Origin: Pseudomonadota bacterium
GTDB lineage: Bacteria > Pseudomonadota > Gammaproteobacteria > Burkholderiales > Gallionellaceae
NCBI GenBank assembly: GCA_021822115.1
Contig: JAJZSA010000063.1
Coordinates: forward strand, 1 to 14,700
Direction of reading: 5' to 3'
Length of the DNA stretch: 14,700 bases
Shown: in pieces, positions 6,612 through 13,753 of the stretch
How the letters are laid out: every line of letters starts with the position of its first letter
How positions within the stretch are numbered: position 1 is the stretch's first letter
Position numbers and translations under genes: made by a program
The notes under the pieces: generated by a model
Database searches by the model: none
What the model was told of the DNA's origin: nothing
Seen by the model: the letters and a program-made list of their open reading frames with translations, nothing else

Positions 6612-7568
6612 ATGGAATTCGCGCGTATCTTATCGTTGTTCAAACGCGGCAACCGGGAGGCTGGTTGGACCGCTATCACCTTGGCTAACCAGGGCGTTTA
6701 CATCGTGCAGGCGAAATACGTGGGGCCGCGTCCGCAAGTCAGCGGTTGCGCCTATTTCGCCACCAATGAGGTGAATGCTGCCGCGCTGGAGCGGATACGC
6801 AAGGATGCCGGTCTGGAGAATGCGCGTTTCACCACCTTGCTCGCACCCAATGAATATCAGTTGATGATGGTCGAAGCGCCTAACGTACCGGTGGACGAGT
6901 TGAAGACGGCCATCCGCTGGAAGATCAAGGATGCGCTCAACTATCATGTCGACGATGCGACGGTGGATGTGTTGCAGATCCCGGTCGGCAAATACGGCAG
7001 CGAGCGCCCGCAATCGCTGTATGCGGTGGCGGCGTCCAACGAGACGATACGCAAACGTATCGACCTGTTCGAGCGCGCCAAGATCGATCTGGAAGTGATC
7101 GACATCCCGGAGACGGCGCAGCGCAATATTGCCAGCCTGTATGAGACGGAGGGACGCGGCCTGGCGCTGCTGGCCTTCAACGAGGAAGGCGGCTTGCTCA
7201 CCGTCACCAGCGACGGCGAGCTGTTTTTGGCGCGACGCATCGAGATCTCAGCCGGCCAGCTGGCGGATGCGGACGAGAATCTGCGTCAGCAATATCGCGA
7301 TCGCGTAGAACTGGAAGTGCAACGTTCGCTGGACTATTTCGATCGCCAGTTCCATCACATCCCGGTCAATCGCATGTTGGTCTCGGCGCCCGAGAGTCTT
7401 GGGCTGGTGGAGTTGCTGGCCAACGGGCTCGGTTTGCCGGTGGCAGCGCTCGATCTGGCGCAAGGCATGGATATCGTCGGCGTACCGGAACTGGCCGATA
7501 GCGAATTCGCCAGTCATGCGCTGCACGCGGTGGGCGCGGCGTTGCGATTGGAGAAGAAGGTGCTATGA
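6612..7568 (+). CDS. mshI: MshI, PilM-like cytoplasmic assembly protein
   Basis: This 318-residue protein matches the MshI family, the MSHA counterpart of PilM: an actin-like cytoplasmic protein that binds the N terminus of a PilN-like partner at the inner membrane. No membrane segment is seen. The early GWTAITLANQGVYIVQA stretch is the first strand pair of the actin-like fold. APNEYQLMMVEAPNVP and ELKTAIRWKIKDAL are family-typical, as is the later LEVQRSLDYFDRQF. ATG 6612 has no recognisable Shine-Dalgarno sequence, but no better start exists downstream before residue 80 or so. It opens the second operon, and its stop overlaps the next gene by 4 bases (ATGA). Confidence 0.85.
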   Translation: MEFARILSLFKRGNREAGWTAITLANQGVYIVQAKYVGPRPQVSGCAYFATNEVNAAALERIRKDAGLENARFTTLLAPNEYQLMMVEAPNVPVDELKTAIRWKIKDALNYHVDDATVDVLQIPVGKYGSERPQSLYAVAASNETIRKRIDLFERAKIDLEVIDIPETAQRNIASLYETEGRGLALLAFNEEGGLLTVTSDGELFLARRIEISAGQLADADENLRQQYRDRVELEVQRSLDYFDRQFHHIPVNRMLVSAPESLGLVELLANGLGLPVAALDLAQGMDIVGVPELADSEFASHALHAVGAALRLEKKVL

Positions 7569-8179
7569 GCCAGCAGATCAACCTCTTCAATCCGGTCTTC
7601 CTCAAGCAGAAGAAACACTTCTCGCTGCTGACCATGCTGCAGGCTTTGTTGCTCATCGTGCTCGGCGCGCTCGCCTTCTATGCCTATGCCTGGTATCAGG
7701 TGCAGGAACTGGCACAACGCACCAACGAGATGTCGCAGCGCTATGAGACCGAACAAAAACGACTGGTCAGCTATGCCAACGAGTTCTCGCCGGAGCGTGC
7801 GCGCCAGGCGCTGGATACCGAGCTCAAGGCGGCCGAGGCGCAAGCCAAGGTGCAGGCCGAGATCCTGGAGACCCTGAAGAGCGGTGCCATCGGCAACACG
7901 CAGGGCTATTCCGAATATTTGCGCGCCTTCGCGCGGCAGGCGGTGCAGGGCGTGTGGCTGACCGGCTTCGAGATCGTCGGCGATGGCACGCAGATGACCT
8001 TGCGCGGCGGCGTGGTGGATGCCAAGCGACTGCCGGAATACATCCAGCGCATGGGGCGCGAGCCGGTGATGCGCGGCAAGACCTTCGCCGCCTTGCAGAT
8101 GCGCCAGCCGGAAACGGCGCGTGGCTATCTGGAGTTCGTCCTGCATTCGCAAGCGGATGGGAAGGTGGTGGGCAAGTGA
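7565..8179 (+). CDS. PilN-like inner-membrane protein of the MSHA system
   Basis: The 204-residue product begins with MSQQINLFNP, the short cytoplasmic INLxNP-type motif by which PilN proteins bind PilM. A single membrane helix follows at about 21-43, then a coiled-coil region (about 46-105) and a periplasmic alpha/beta domain that includes the GVWLTGFEIVGDGTQMTLRG stretch typical of the PilN family. It should form the inner-membrane alignment complex with MshI and MshJ. It overlaps mshI and mshJ by 4 bases each, so all three are probably made together. Some genomes label such a gene as a second mshI; I leave the symbol blank because I am not sure of the local convention. Confidence 0.8.
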   Translation: MSQQINLFNPVFLKQKKHFSLLTMLQALLLIVLGALAFYAYAWYQVQELAQRTNEMSQRYETEQKRLVSYANEFSPERARQALDTELKAAEAQAKVQAEILETLKSGAIGNTQGYSEYLRAFARQAVQGVWLTGFEIVGDGTQMTLRGGVVDAKRLPEYIQRMGREPVMRGKTFAALQMRQPETARGYLEFVLHSQADGKVVGK

Positions 8180-8841
8180 AGGCATATTGGGAAAAGATCG
8201 CGGGCAAGGTCGATGCGCTGTCGTTGCGCGAGCGGGCGCTGATCTTTGCTGCGGCCGCCTTCGTCGTCGTCTCGCTGATGGATACCCTGCTGCTCAGTCC
8301 GCTGTTGGCCGAACAACGACGTCTGTCCAGTCAGGCCGTGCAGCAGCAGGAGCGCCTGAAGGATATCCGCGCGCAACTTACCGAACTGATCCAGGCCAAG
8401 CAGGCCGATCAGGATGCGCCGCAACGTGAGCGCATCCGCCTGCTGCGCGAACAGATCACGCAGGGCGATGCCTTTCTGAAACAGACCCAGGACAAGCTGG
8501 TGGCACCGCAGCGCATGGCGGGATTGCTGGAGCAGGTGCTGGCGCGCAACGGCCGCCTGCAACTGGTGGCGCTGGAGACCTTGCCGGTCACCAACTTCGT
8601 CGATCAGCCGGCGGCAGGTACGACGCCGGCACATGCCGGCCGGCAGATCTACAAGCATGGTGTGCGCATCACGGTGCGCGGCAGCTATGCCGACCTGACC
8701 GCTTATCTGCGCATGCTGGAGAGCTTGCCGACGCAGATGTTCTGGGGCATGGCCAGGCTGGACGTGGTGAAATACCCGCAGACCGACTTGACGCTGGAAC
8801 TGTATACCTTGAGTCTGGATGAGACATGGCTGCAAGTCTGA
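8176..8841 (+). CDS. mshJ: MshJ, PilO-like inner-membrane protein
   Basis: MshJ is the PilO-like partner of the alignment complex. The start is GTG 8176, overlapping the previous stop (GTGA), with AAGG around 8162-8165 as ribosome-binding site; an upstream in-frame start at 7954 would read through the previous gene and is rejected. The product has 221 residues. A cytoplasmic LSLRERALI segment is followed by a membrane helix at about 22-42, a long coiled coil (about 46-115, rich in Gln, Glu and Arg) and a periplasmic ferredoxin-like domain ending in FWGMARLDVVKYPQTDLTLELYTLS (in part), which is typical of MshJ/PilO. Its end overlaps mshK by 16 bases. Confidence 0.83.
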   Translation: MKAYWEKIAGKVDALSLRERALIFAAAAFVVVSLMDTLLLSPLLAEQRRLSSQAVQQQERLKDIRAQLTELIQAKQADQDAPQRERIRLLREQITQGDAFLKQTQDKLVAPQRMAGLLEQVLARNGRLQLVALETLPVTNFVDQPAAGTTPAHAGRQIYKHGVRITVRGSYADLTAYLRMLESLPTQMFWGMARLDVVKYPQTDLTLELYTLSLDETWLQV

Positions 8842-9311
8842 GCAAATCGCTGGTGATCACGATGCTGACCTGTTGCCTGACGGCACAGGCGCAGGAGAGC
8901 ATGAACGACCCGACGCGTCCGCCGTTCGAGTTGTTGCCGGTATCGGGCGAGGATGTCGCCCCGCCGCAGGCTGCGGCTCCCAAGGGTCTGCAATCGGTGA
9001 TCCTGGCCGACGGGCACGATGCGGCGATCATCGATGGCAAGAAGATCGAGGTCGGGCAGCAATACGAAGGGGCGATGCTGACGGTAGTCAACGAGACCTG
9101 CGTGGTGCTCAACGGTCCCGCGGGGCGGCGCGTGCTGCACCTCTATCCCGGGGTGAGCATGTCCAGTACCGAGGCTGCCTGCGAAGGGCGGCGCGGAGCG
9201 CCGGTCAGCAGCAAGGCGCCGGCGCAACACGCGATTAAAAAGACAGAGCAGAAGAAAGAGCAAGCCGTGACCGGAGTGGGCGGCGAGACCAGTGACGGGA
9301 GTGGAAAATGA
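8826..9311 (+). CDS. mshK: MshK, periplasmic PilP-like protein
   Basis: MshK is 161 residues long and should link the inner-membrane complex to the secretin. ATG 8826 gives a signal peptide with cleavage likely after the AQA motif (residue 22). The mature protein starts with the family's MNDPTRPP motif (about 26-33). A compact beta domain follows at about 50-118 (GLQSVILADGHDAAIIDGKK, then a hydrophobic core VNETCVVLNG and RRVLHLYPGV), like the C-terminal domain of PilP/GspC. The last 35 residues are a charged tail rich in Lys, Glu and Gln. The two Cys at 16-17 sit in the signal peptide and lack a proper lipobox. Overlaps: 16 bases with mshJ and 4 with mshL. Confidence 0.82.
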   Translation: MAASLSKSLVITMLTCCLTAQAQESMNDPTRPPFELLPVSGEDVAPPQAAAPKGLQSVILADGHDAAIIDGKKIEVGQQYEGAMLTVVNETCVVLNGPAGRRVLHLYPGVSMSSTEAACEGRRGAPVSSKAPAQHAIKKTEQKKEQAVTGVGGETSDGSGK

Positions 9312-10963
9312 GGCAAGTATGGATCGCGATGGGGCTATGCGCGCTGGCGGGTTGTGCCAGTCCTGGTGGCAACCAGCAGGTCAAGGCGCAGATCGACAAC
9401 GAGATGGCGGCAGCCACCGTCAAGCCAAGCACGCAGAGCGAGGTCTATGACGCTTTGTTGCCGCCGATACCGGTGGCGCCGGTGGACAAAGCACCGGTCG
9501 AAGCCAAGTTCGATCTGGCGGTGAACAACACGCCAGCAGAACAGGTGTTCATGGCGCTGGTGTCCGGCACCCGCTACAGCATGCTGCTGCATCCGGAGGT
9601 GAGCGGGAACATCTCGCTCAATCTGAAAGACGTCACCGTGTTCGATGCGCTGGAGGCCATTCGCGAGATGTATGGCTACGAATACAAGGTGGACGGCACG
9701 CGCATCTATATCCAGCCACTCGGTTTGCAGACGCGCATCTTCCATGTGAACTATCTGACCGGCCAGCGCGACGGCAAATCCAGCCTGCGTGTCACTTCGG
9801 GTTCGGTATCCGACAGCCCGCGCACCACCTCCACCGGCGGCACGACCACCACCAATACCGGCGGCAATCAGGTCGCGCTGGACAGCAGCAAGGTCAGCAT
9901 GACCAGTAGTGCAGACTTCTGGGAGGAATTGACCCGCGCGTTGACCACCATCGTGGGCAACGAGAAAGGGCGTAGTGTGGTCATCAGCCCGATGTCCGGT
10001 GTGGTCGTGGTGCGCGCGATGCCGGACGAGTTGCGCAACGTCGCGGCCTATCTGAAGGCTTCGCAGATCTCGGTCGAACGCCAGGTCATCCTCGAAGCCA
10101 AGATCGTCGAAGTGCAGCTGAACGATGCCTTCCAGTCCGGGGTGAACTGGGGCGCGGTCAAGAACGGTGCGAACAGCGGCCTGAGCGCCGGCCAATTGTC
10201 CAATGGCAGCACGCTCGGCATGCGCAGCTCGCAGATCACCAACGGCATCGTGACCTCCACGCCCGGCACCGACCTGTCGCTTGCCGCTGCGGGTTCGCTG
10301 CCGGCGGGGGCGATCGCCGGCAGCATGTTCGGTCTGGCGTTCCAGACCAGCAACTTTGCGGCCTTGTTGAACTTCCTCGAATCGCAGGGTGACGTGCATG
10401 TGTTGTCCAGCCCGCGCATCGCCACGCTGAACAACCAGAAGGCCGTGCTCAAGGTGGGCACCGATGAGTTCTTCGTGACCAACGTGTCCAGCACCACCAC
10501 CACCGGCACCACCACCACCACCACACCGACCGTGACCTTGCAGCCGTTCTTCTCCGGCATTGCGCTCGATGTGACGCCGCGCATCGACGAGAACGGCGAG
10601 ATCATCCTGCATGTGCATCCTTCGGTGAGCCAGGTGAGCACGGTGAACAAGACAGTCAACATTGGCGGCGCATCGGGCTCGCTCAACCTGCCACTGGCTT
10701 CCAGCTCGGTGTCGGAGACGGACAGCATCGTGCGGGCGCGTGACGGCCAGATCGTGGCGATCGGCGGCCTGATGCGCCAGGCCGCGACCAATGACCGTTC
10801 CGGCCTGCCCGGCCTGCCCAAGGCGGTGTTCGGCCAGGTGTCGGAGGCGATGCAGAAGCGCGAGCTGGTGATCCTGATCAAGCCGACCATCGTCAACAGC
10901 GACGATGACTGGGCCGATGACATCGCGCGCAGCCGCGACCGTATCAAGGGCATGACCCGTTAA
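9308..10963 (+). CDS. mshL: MshL, secretin lipoprotein of the MSHA pilus
   Basis: MshL forms the outer-membrane ring through which the pilus exits. The 551-residue product starts with a lipoprotein signal, LAGC at 13-16, so Cys16 should be lipidated. An STN/N0 domain follows at about 67-135 (FDLAVNNTPAEQVF, and ISLNLKDVTVFDALEAIR). A Thr/Gly-rich linker at about 170-195 precedes an N1-type domain with GVVVVRAMPDELRNVAAYL. The VERQVILEAKIVEVQLND motif (about 255) leads into the secretin barrel at about 335-535, with VHVLSSPRIATLNNQKA, GIALDVTPRI and the closing GQIVAIGGLM and LVILIKPTIV segments. A poly-Thr insert (about 396-408) interrupts the barrel. It overlaps mshK by ATGA and is 3 bases from mshM. 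Confidence 0.95.
   Translation: MRQVWIAMGLCALAGCASPGGNQQVKAQIDNEMAAATVKPSTQSEVYDALLPPIPVAPVDKAPVEAKFDLAVNNTPAEQVFMALVSGTRYSMLLHPEVSGNISLNLKDVTVFDALEAIREMYGYEYKVDGTRIYIQPLGLQTRIFHVNYLTGQRDGKSSLRVTSGSVSDSPRTTSTGGTTTTNTGGNQVALDSSKVSMTSSADFWEELTRALTTIVGNEKGRSVVISPMSGVVVVRAMPDELRNVAAYLKASQISVERQVILEAKIVEVQLNDAFQSGVNWGAVKNGANSGLSAGQLSNGSTLGMRSSQITNGIVTSTPGTDLSLAAAGSLPAGAIAGSMFGLAFQTSNFAALLNFLESQGDVHVLSSPRIATLNNQKAVLKVGTDEFFVTNVSSTTTTGTTTTTTPTVTLQPFFSGIALDVTPRIDENGEIILHVHPSVSQVSTVNKTVNIGGASGSLNLPLASSSVSETDSIVRARDGQIVAIGGLMRQAATNDRSGLPGLPKAVFGQVSEAMQKRELVILIKPTIVNSDDDWADDIARSRDRIKGMTR
10493..10522 (+). repeat. ACC triplet repeat in mshL
   Basis: Four ACC triplets (10493-10504), a GGC, and five more ACC (10508-10522) followed by ACA encode Thr4-Gly-Thr6 in the secretin domain. 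A length change by whole triplets would keep the frame and only alter the loop. Confidence 0.75.
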
Positions 10964-10966
10964 GCG

Positions 10967-11923
10967 ATGTATCTGCGCCATTTCGGACTGCGCGAGGCCC
11001 CTTTCTCGCTGACACCCGATACCAGCTTCTTCTTCGCGTGCAGCAGCTATCAGGAAGGGCTCAACACCCTGCTGGTGGCTGCGCGCAACGGCGAAGGTTT
11101 CATCAAGATCACCGGCGAGGTGGGCAACGGCAAGACCTTGCTGTGCCGCAAGTTCCTGTCGGCGCTGAATCAGGGCAAGCAATCCACCACGCTGATCGGC
11201 ACCCAGGATGCAGAAGCGCAAGGGCGTCGCAGCACGCAATTCGTCACCGCCTATCTGCCCAATCCCTATCTTGAGCCGCGCAGCCTGCTGCTGGCGCTGG
11301 CCGATGAGTTCCGCATCGAGTTGCCGCACGATGTCGATCAGCATCAGCTGCTCAAGGAGCTGACGCGTGCCCTGCTCAACTTCGCGCGCGAGGGCAAACG
11401 CGTGCTGGTCTGTCTGGACGAAGCGCAGGCCATGCCGCTGGAGAGTCTGGAAGTGCTGCGCCTGCTCACCAATCTGGAGACCGAGAAGCGCAAGCTGCTG
11501 CAAGTGGTGTTGTTCGGTCAGCCGGAGCTGGACGAACTCCTGCAACACCACTCCATCCGCCAACTGCGGCAACGCATCACCTTCCAATATGTATTGAAGG
11601 GGTTGCAGCGCGACGAGCTGGACCGCTATCTGCGCCATCGCGCCGCAGTCGCCGGTTTCAGCGGCGAGACGCTGTTCCGCCGCAGTGCGGTGGGCAAGAT
11701 GCATCGTGTCACCGGCGGTACCCCGCGCCTGGTCAATATCCTGGCGCACAAAGCGCTGATGCTGGCCTTCGCTGAAGGACGGCAGCAGGTGGAGGGCAAG
11801 CATGTGGCGCAGGCCGCACAGGATACGCCCGAGGTGAAGCGCGACTGGCTGCCATGGGCCTTGTCTGCGCTGGTGATCGCGGTGGCGGCCAGTATCGTCG
11901 TGGCCGTGGTGATGCTGGCATGA
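10967..11923 (+). CDS. mshM: MshM, ExeA/GspA-like AAA ATPase
   Basis: MshM (318 residues) belongs to the ExeA/GspA family of membrane-bound AAA ATPases that help secretin assembly through the peptidoglycan. The family signature FGLREAPFSLTPD lies at 6-18. Walker A is GEVGNGKT (50-57), and Walker B is VLVCLDEAQ with Asp151-Glu152. A sensor-like Arg region (RQLRQRITFQY) and GGTPRLVNILAHKAL (sensor 2 region) follow. A single membrane helix closes the protein (about 294-318). No periplasmic peptidoglycan-binding domain follows, unlike ExeA, so any wall contact would be through a partner, possibly MshN. It lies 3 bases after mshL, with no strong ribosome-binding site of its own. Its stop overlaps the mshN start by 4 bases. 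Confidence 0.92.
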   Translation: MYLRHFGLREAPFSLTPDTSFFFACSSYQEGLNTLLVAARNGEGFIKITGEVGNGKTLLCRKFLSALNQGKQSTTLIGTQDAEAQGRRSTQFVTAYLPNPYLEPRSLLLALADEFRIELPHDVDQHQLLKELTRALLNFAREGKRVLVCLDEAQAMPLESLEVLRLLTNLETEKRKLLQVVLFGQPELDELLQHHSIRQLRQRITFQYVLKGLQRDELDRYLRHRAAVAGFSGETLFRRSAVGKMHRVTGGTPRLVNILAHKALMLAFAEGRQQVEGKHVAQAAQDTPEVKRDWLPWALSALVIAVAASIVVAVVMLA

Positions 11924-12966
11924 GCTTGATCAATCAGGTGCTCAATCAACTCGAAGCGCGGGGTGAACATACCGCGCCGGATCAGACGCAGATCCGCCCG
12001 GTGCCGACGCAAGCCAGGCGTGACTGGAGCATGCCTGTGCTGATCCTGCTGCTGCTCGCGCTGTTGCTGGGTGTGGCGGCCTGGTTGCTGTTGCGTCAAC
12101 CGACCGCTGCGTCCGCCGGTGCGCCGGCGGTACCGGCGACACCTGCGCTGGTCGCTGTTGCACCCGCAGCGGTGGAGTCCGCGCCGACGGCCGCACCGGT
12201 GAACCAGCTCAGTTATGAATTGAGCGTGCCGCCGCTGCCGGACGCGCTGCGTGAGCCGTCCCCTGTTGCCGCAACGATGGAACCGCAACGACCGCTGGTC
12301 GCGGCGATCGAGCCTGAAGCCCCTGTTGTCGAGCCGGTGCGTCCGCCCGTGCCAGCGGCACCGGTCGTGCGCAGCGCGCCGCCGGTGAAGCAGATCAGCC
12401 CCCAACAACGTGCCGATGCTGCCTATCGCAAAGGCTTGCAGGCGCAGTACCAGCGTCTGGTGCCGGAAGCGTTGGCTGCCTACGAAGCGGCCTTGCGCGA
12501 CGACCCGGCGCACGAAGGCGCGCGTCTCGCGCTGGTCAACCTGCTGCAAGGCAACGGGCAGCTCGATGCGGCGGAGAAGGTGTTGCGGCAAGGCATGACG
12601 GTGAAGCCGTTGCCGCACAGTTTCATCATTGCCCTGGCGCGACTGCAACTGGCACAAGGCGATCTGACGCAGGCGCAGCATACCCTGCACAGCCATCTGC
12701 AACAGGCTGCGGACGATGCCGATTACCAGGCGTTCTATGCCGCAGTGCTGCAACGCGGTGAGCAGCATGGCGCTGCGGTCGACCACTATCGCGCGGCACT
12801 CAAGCTGACTCCACGCAACGGCATGTGGTGCGTGGGGCTGGCGATCTCCTTGCAGGCATTGGCGCGCAAGGAGGAGGCGCGACAAGCCTATGAGCAGGCA
12901 CTCGCCACGCGCTCGCTCAGCCCCGAACAGACCGCTTTCGTGCAACAACGTCTGGCGGCACTCTGA
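11920..12966 (+). CDS. mshN: MshN, membrane-anchored TPR protein
   Basis: MshN is 348 residues long. ATG 11920 is chosen because it overlaps the mshM stop (ATGA) and gives the family-typical start MSLINQVLNQLEARG; an in-frame ATG at 11854 would lie inside mshM. A membrane helix at about 39-58 follows a short cytoplasmic segment. Then comes a Pro/Ala/Val-rich periplasmic linker (about 60-155) and a C-terminal domain of tetratricopeptide repeats (about 160-345), for example AYRKGLQAQYQRLVPEALAA and GNGQLDAAEKVLRQGM. Such proteins are thought to bind other pilus parts, possibly the secretin or the MshM ATPase. It is the last gene of the assembly operon in this window. In Vibrio mshE and mshG follow here; they do not in this window. 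Confidence 0.88.
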   Translation: MSLINQVLNQLEARGEHTAPDQTQIRPVPTQARRDWSMPVLILLLLALLLGVAAWLLLRQPTAASAGAPAVPATPALVAVAPAAVESAPTAAPVNQLSYELSVPPLPDALREPSPVAATMEPQRPLVAAIEPEAPVVEPVRPPVPAAPVVRSAPPVKQISPQQRADAAYRKGLQAQYQRLVPEALAAYEAALRDDPAHEGARLALVNLLQGNGQLDAAEKVLRQGMTVKPLPHSFIIALARLQLAQGDLTQAQHTLHSHLQQAADDADYQAFYAAVLQRGEQHGAAVDHYRAALKLTPRNGMWCVGLAISLQALARKEEARQAYEQALATRSLSPEQTAFVQQRLAAL

Positions 12967-12971
12967 TCCAT

Positions 12972-13664
12972 TCAAGCGCGTGCAAGGGTGCGTGCCACCA
13001 CCCACGCACTGACCTTGCGGGCACCTCCCTGTTTGAGCACGTGCGCCAGCGCATCCAGCGTGGCACCGGTGGTCATCACGTCATCCACGATGGCGATATG
13101 CATGCCATGCACTCCCGCCCCGGGTTGCAGCGCGAACGCCTGACGCATGTTGCGTTTGCGTGCCTGCCAGGGCAACGAGGATTGCGGGAGGGTGTTGCGC
13201 ACGCGCTGCACCACGTCGCGCCGCACGGGCAAATGCAGCGCCCGGCTCAGGTGGTCGGCCAACAGTTGCGATTGATTGAAGGCGCGCGCCCGCAGACGGT
13301 CGGCGTGCAACGGCAGTGCGAGCAGGCAATCCGGGGTCTCATCCACGCAGCGAGCCAAGGCATCGCCGAGGAAAGGGGCGAGCAGCAATTGTTCTTCGAA
13401 CTTGAGCGCCTGTACCAGGCGATCCAGCGGAAAGGCATAGCGGAACGCGGCGAGCGTGCGGTCGAAGGCCGGCGCATGGCGCAGGCAGTGGCCGCACACG
13501 CCGTCGGTCGGCAACGGCTGGGCGCAAAGGCGGCAGCGCGGGCCGGATAGATGCGGCAGGTCGGCAGCGCAAGCGTTGCAGCACAGGCCCGCGCGATTCA
13601 TCGCGCCGCACAGGAAGCAGGGTTGCGCAGGCATCAGCTGCCTGAAGAGTGAGCGGATGTCCAT
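12972..13664 (-). CDS. comF: ComF family phosphoribosyltransferase-like protein
   Basis: This 230-residue protein matches ComF, a cytoplasmic protein needed for natural transformation in several bacteria. The N terminus has two Cys-pair clusters (CFLCG...CCNAC and CRLC...CGHC, about residues 16-65), probably a zinc-binding domain. A type I phosphoribosyltransferase domain follows, with [20 protein letters not shown], a family hallmark, and the PRPP-binding loop [14 protein letters not shown] (about 190-205). I placed the start at 13664 because the conserved [15 protein letters not shown] region begins close to it. No clear ribosome-binding site is seen, and ATG 13634 or 13700 are alternatives. 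It converges on mshN with a 5-base gap and diverges from bioB. Confidence 0.88.
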   Translation of the reverse strand: MDIRSLFRQLMPAQPCFLCGAMNRAGLCCNACAADLPHLSGPRCRLCAQPLPTDGVCGHCLRHAPAFDRTLAAFRYAFPLDRLVQALKFEEQLLLAPFLGDALARCVDETPDCLLALPLHADRLRARAFNQSQLLADHLSRALHLPVRRDVVQRVRNTLPQSSLPWQARKRNMRQAFALQPGAGVHGMHIAIVDDVMTTGATLDALAHVLKQGGARKVSAWVVARTLARA

Positions 13665-13681
13665 CTGGATTGGTGGTGAAA

Positions 13682-13710
13682 TTGACAAGGTGGCAACCAT
13701 CAAGGAACAT
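13682..13710 (+). promoter_or_regulatory. Weak candidate bioB promoter in the comF-bioB gap
   Basis: The 89-base gap between the divergent comF and bioB starts contains a perfect -35 TTGACA (13682-13687). Seventeen bases later stands GAACAT (13705-13710), a poor -10 with 3 of 6 matches. I saw no palindrome resembling a BirA operator and no convincing comF promoter. The -35 may be chance. Confidence 0.3.
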
Positions 13711-13753
13711 GCAGCCCGCAATTTACCCTCGATTCCCGGAAAGCAATATCCCC

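Noticed and set aside
8826..8880. MshK as a lipoprotein through Cys16 or Cys17.
   Set aside because: The bases of a lipobox are missing: the residue before Cys16 is Thr and before Cys17 is Cys; AQA with normal signal peptidase cleavage fits better.
9335..11803. An 822-codon open frame on the minus strand across mshL and mshM.
   Set aside because: Both genes under it are unmistakable on the plus strand, and the antisense product is low-complexity with no recognisable fold.
13665..13753. BirA-type biotin operator before bioB.
   Set aside because: No inverted repeat with the GTTTAC-like half sites and spacing could be found in the gap.
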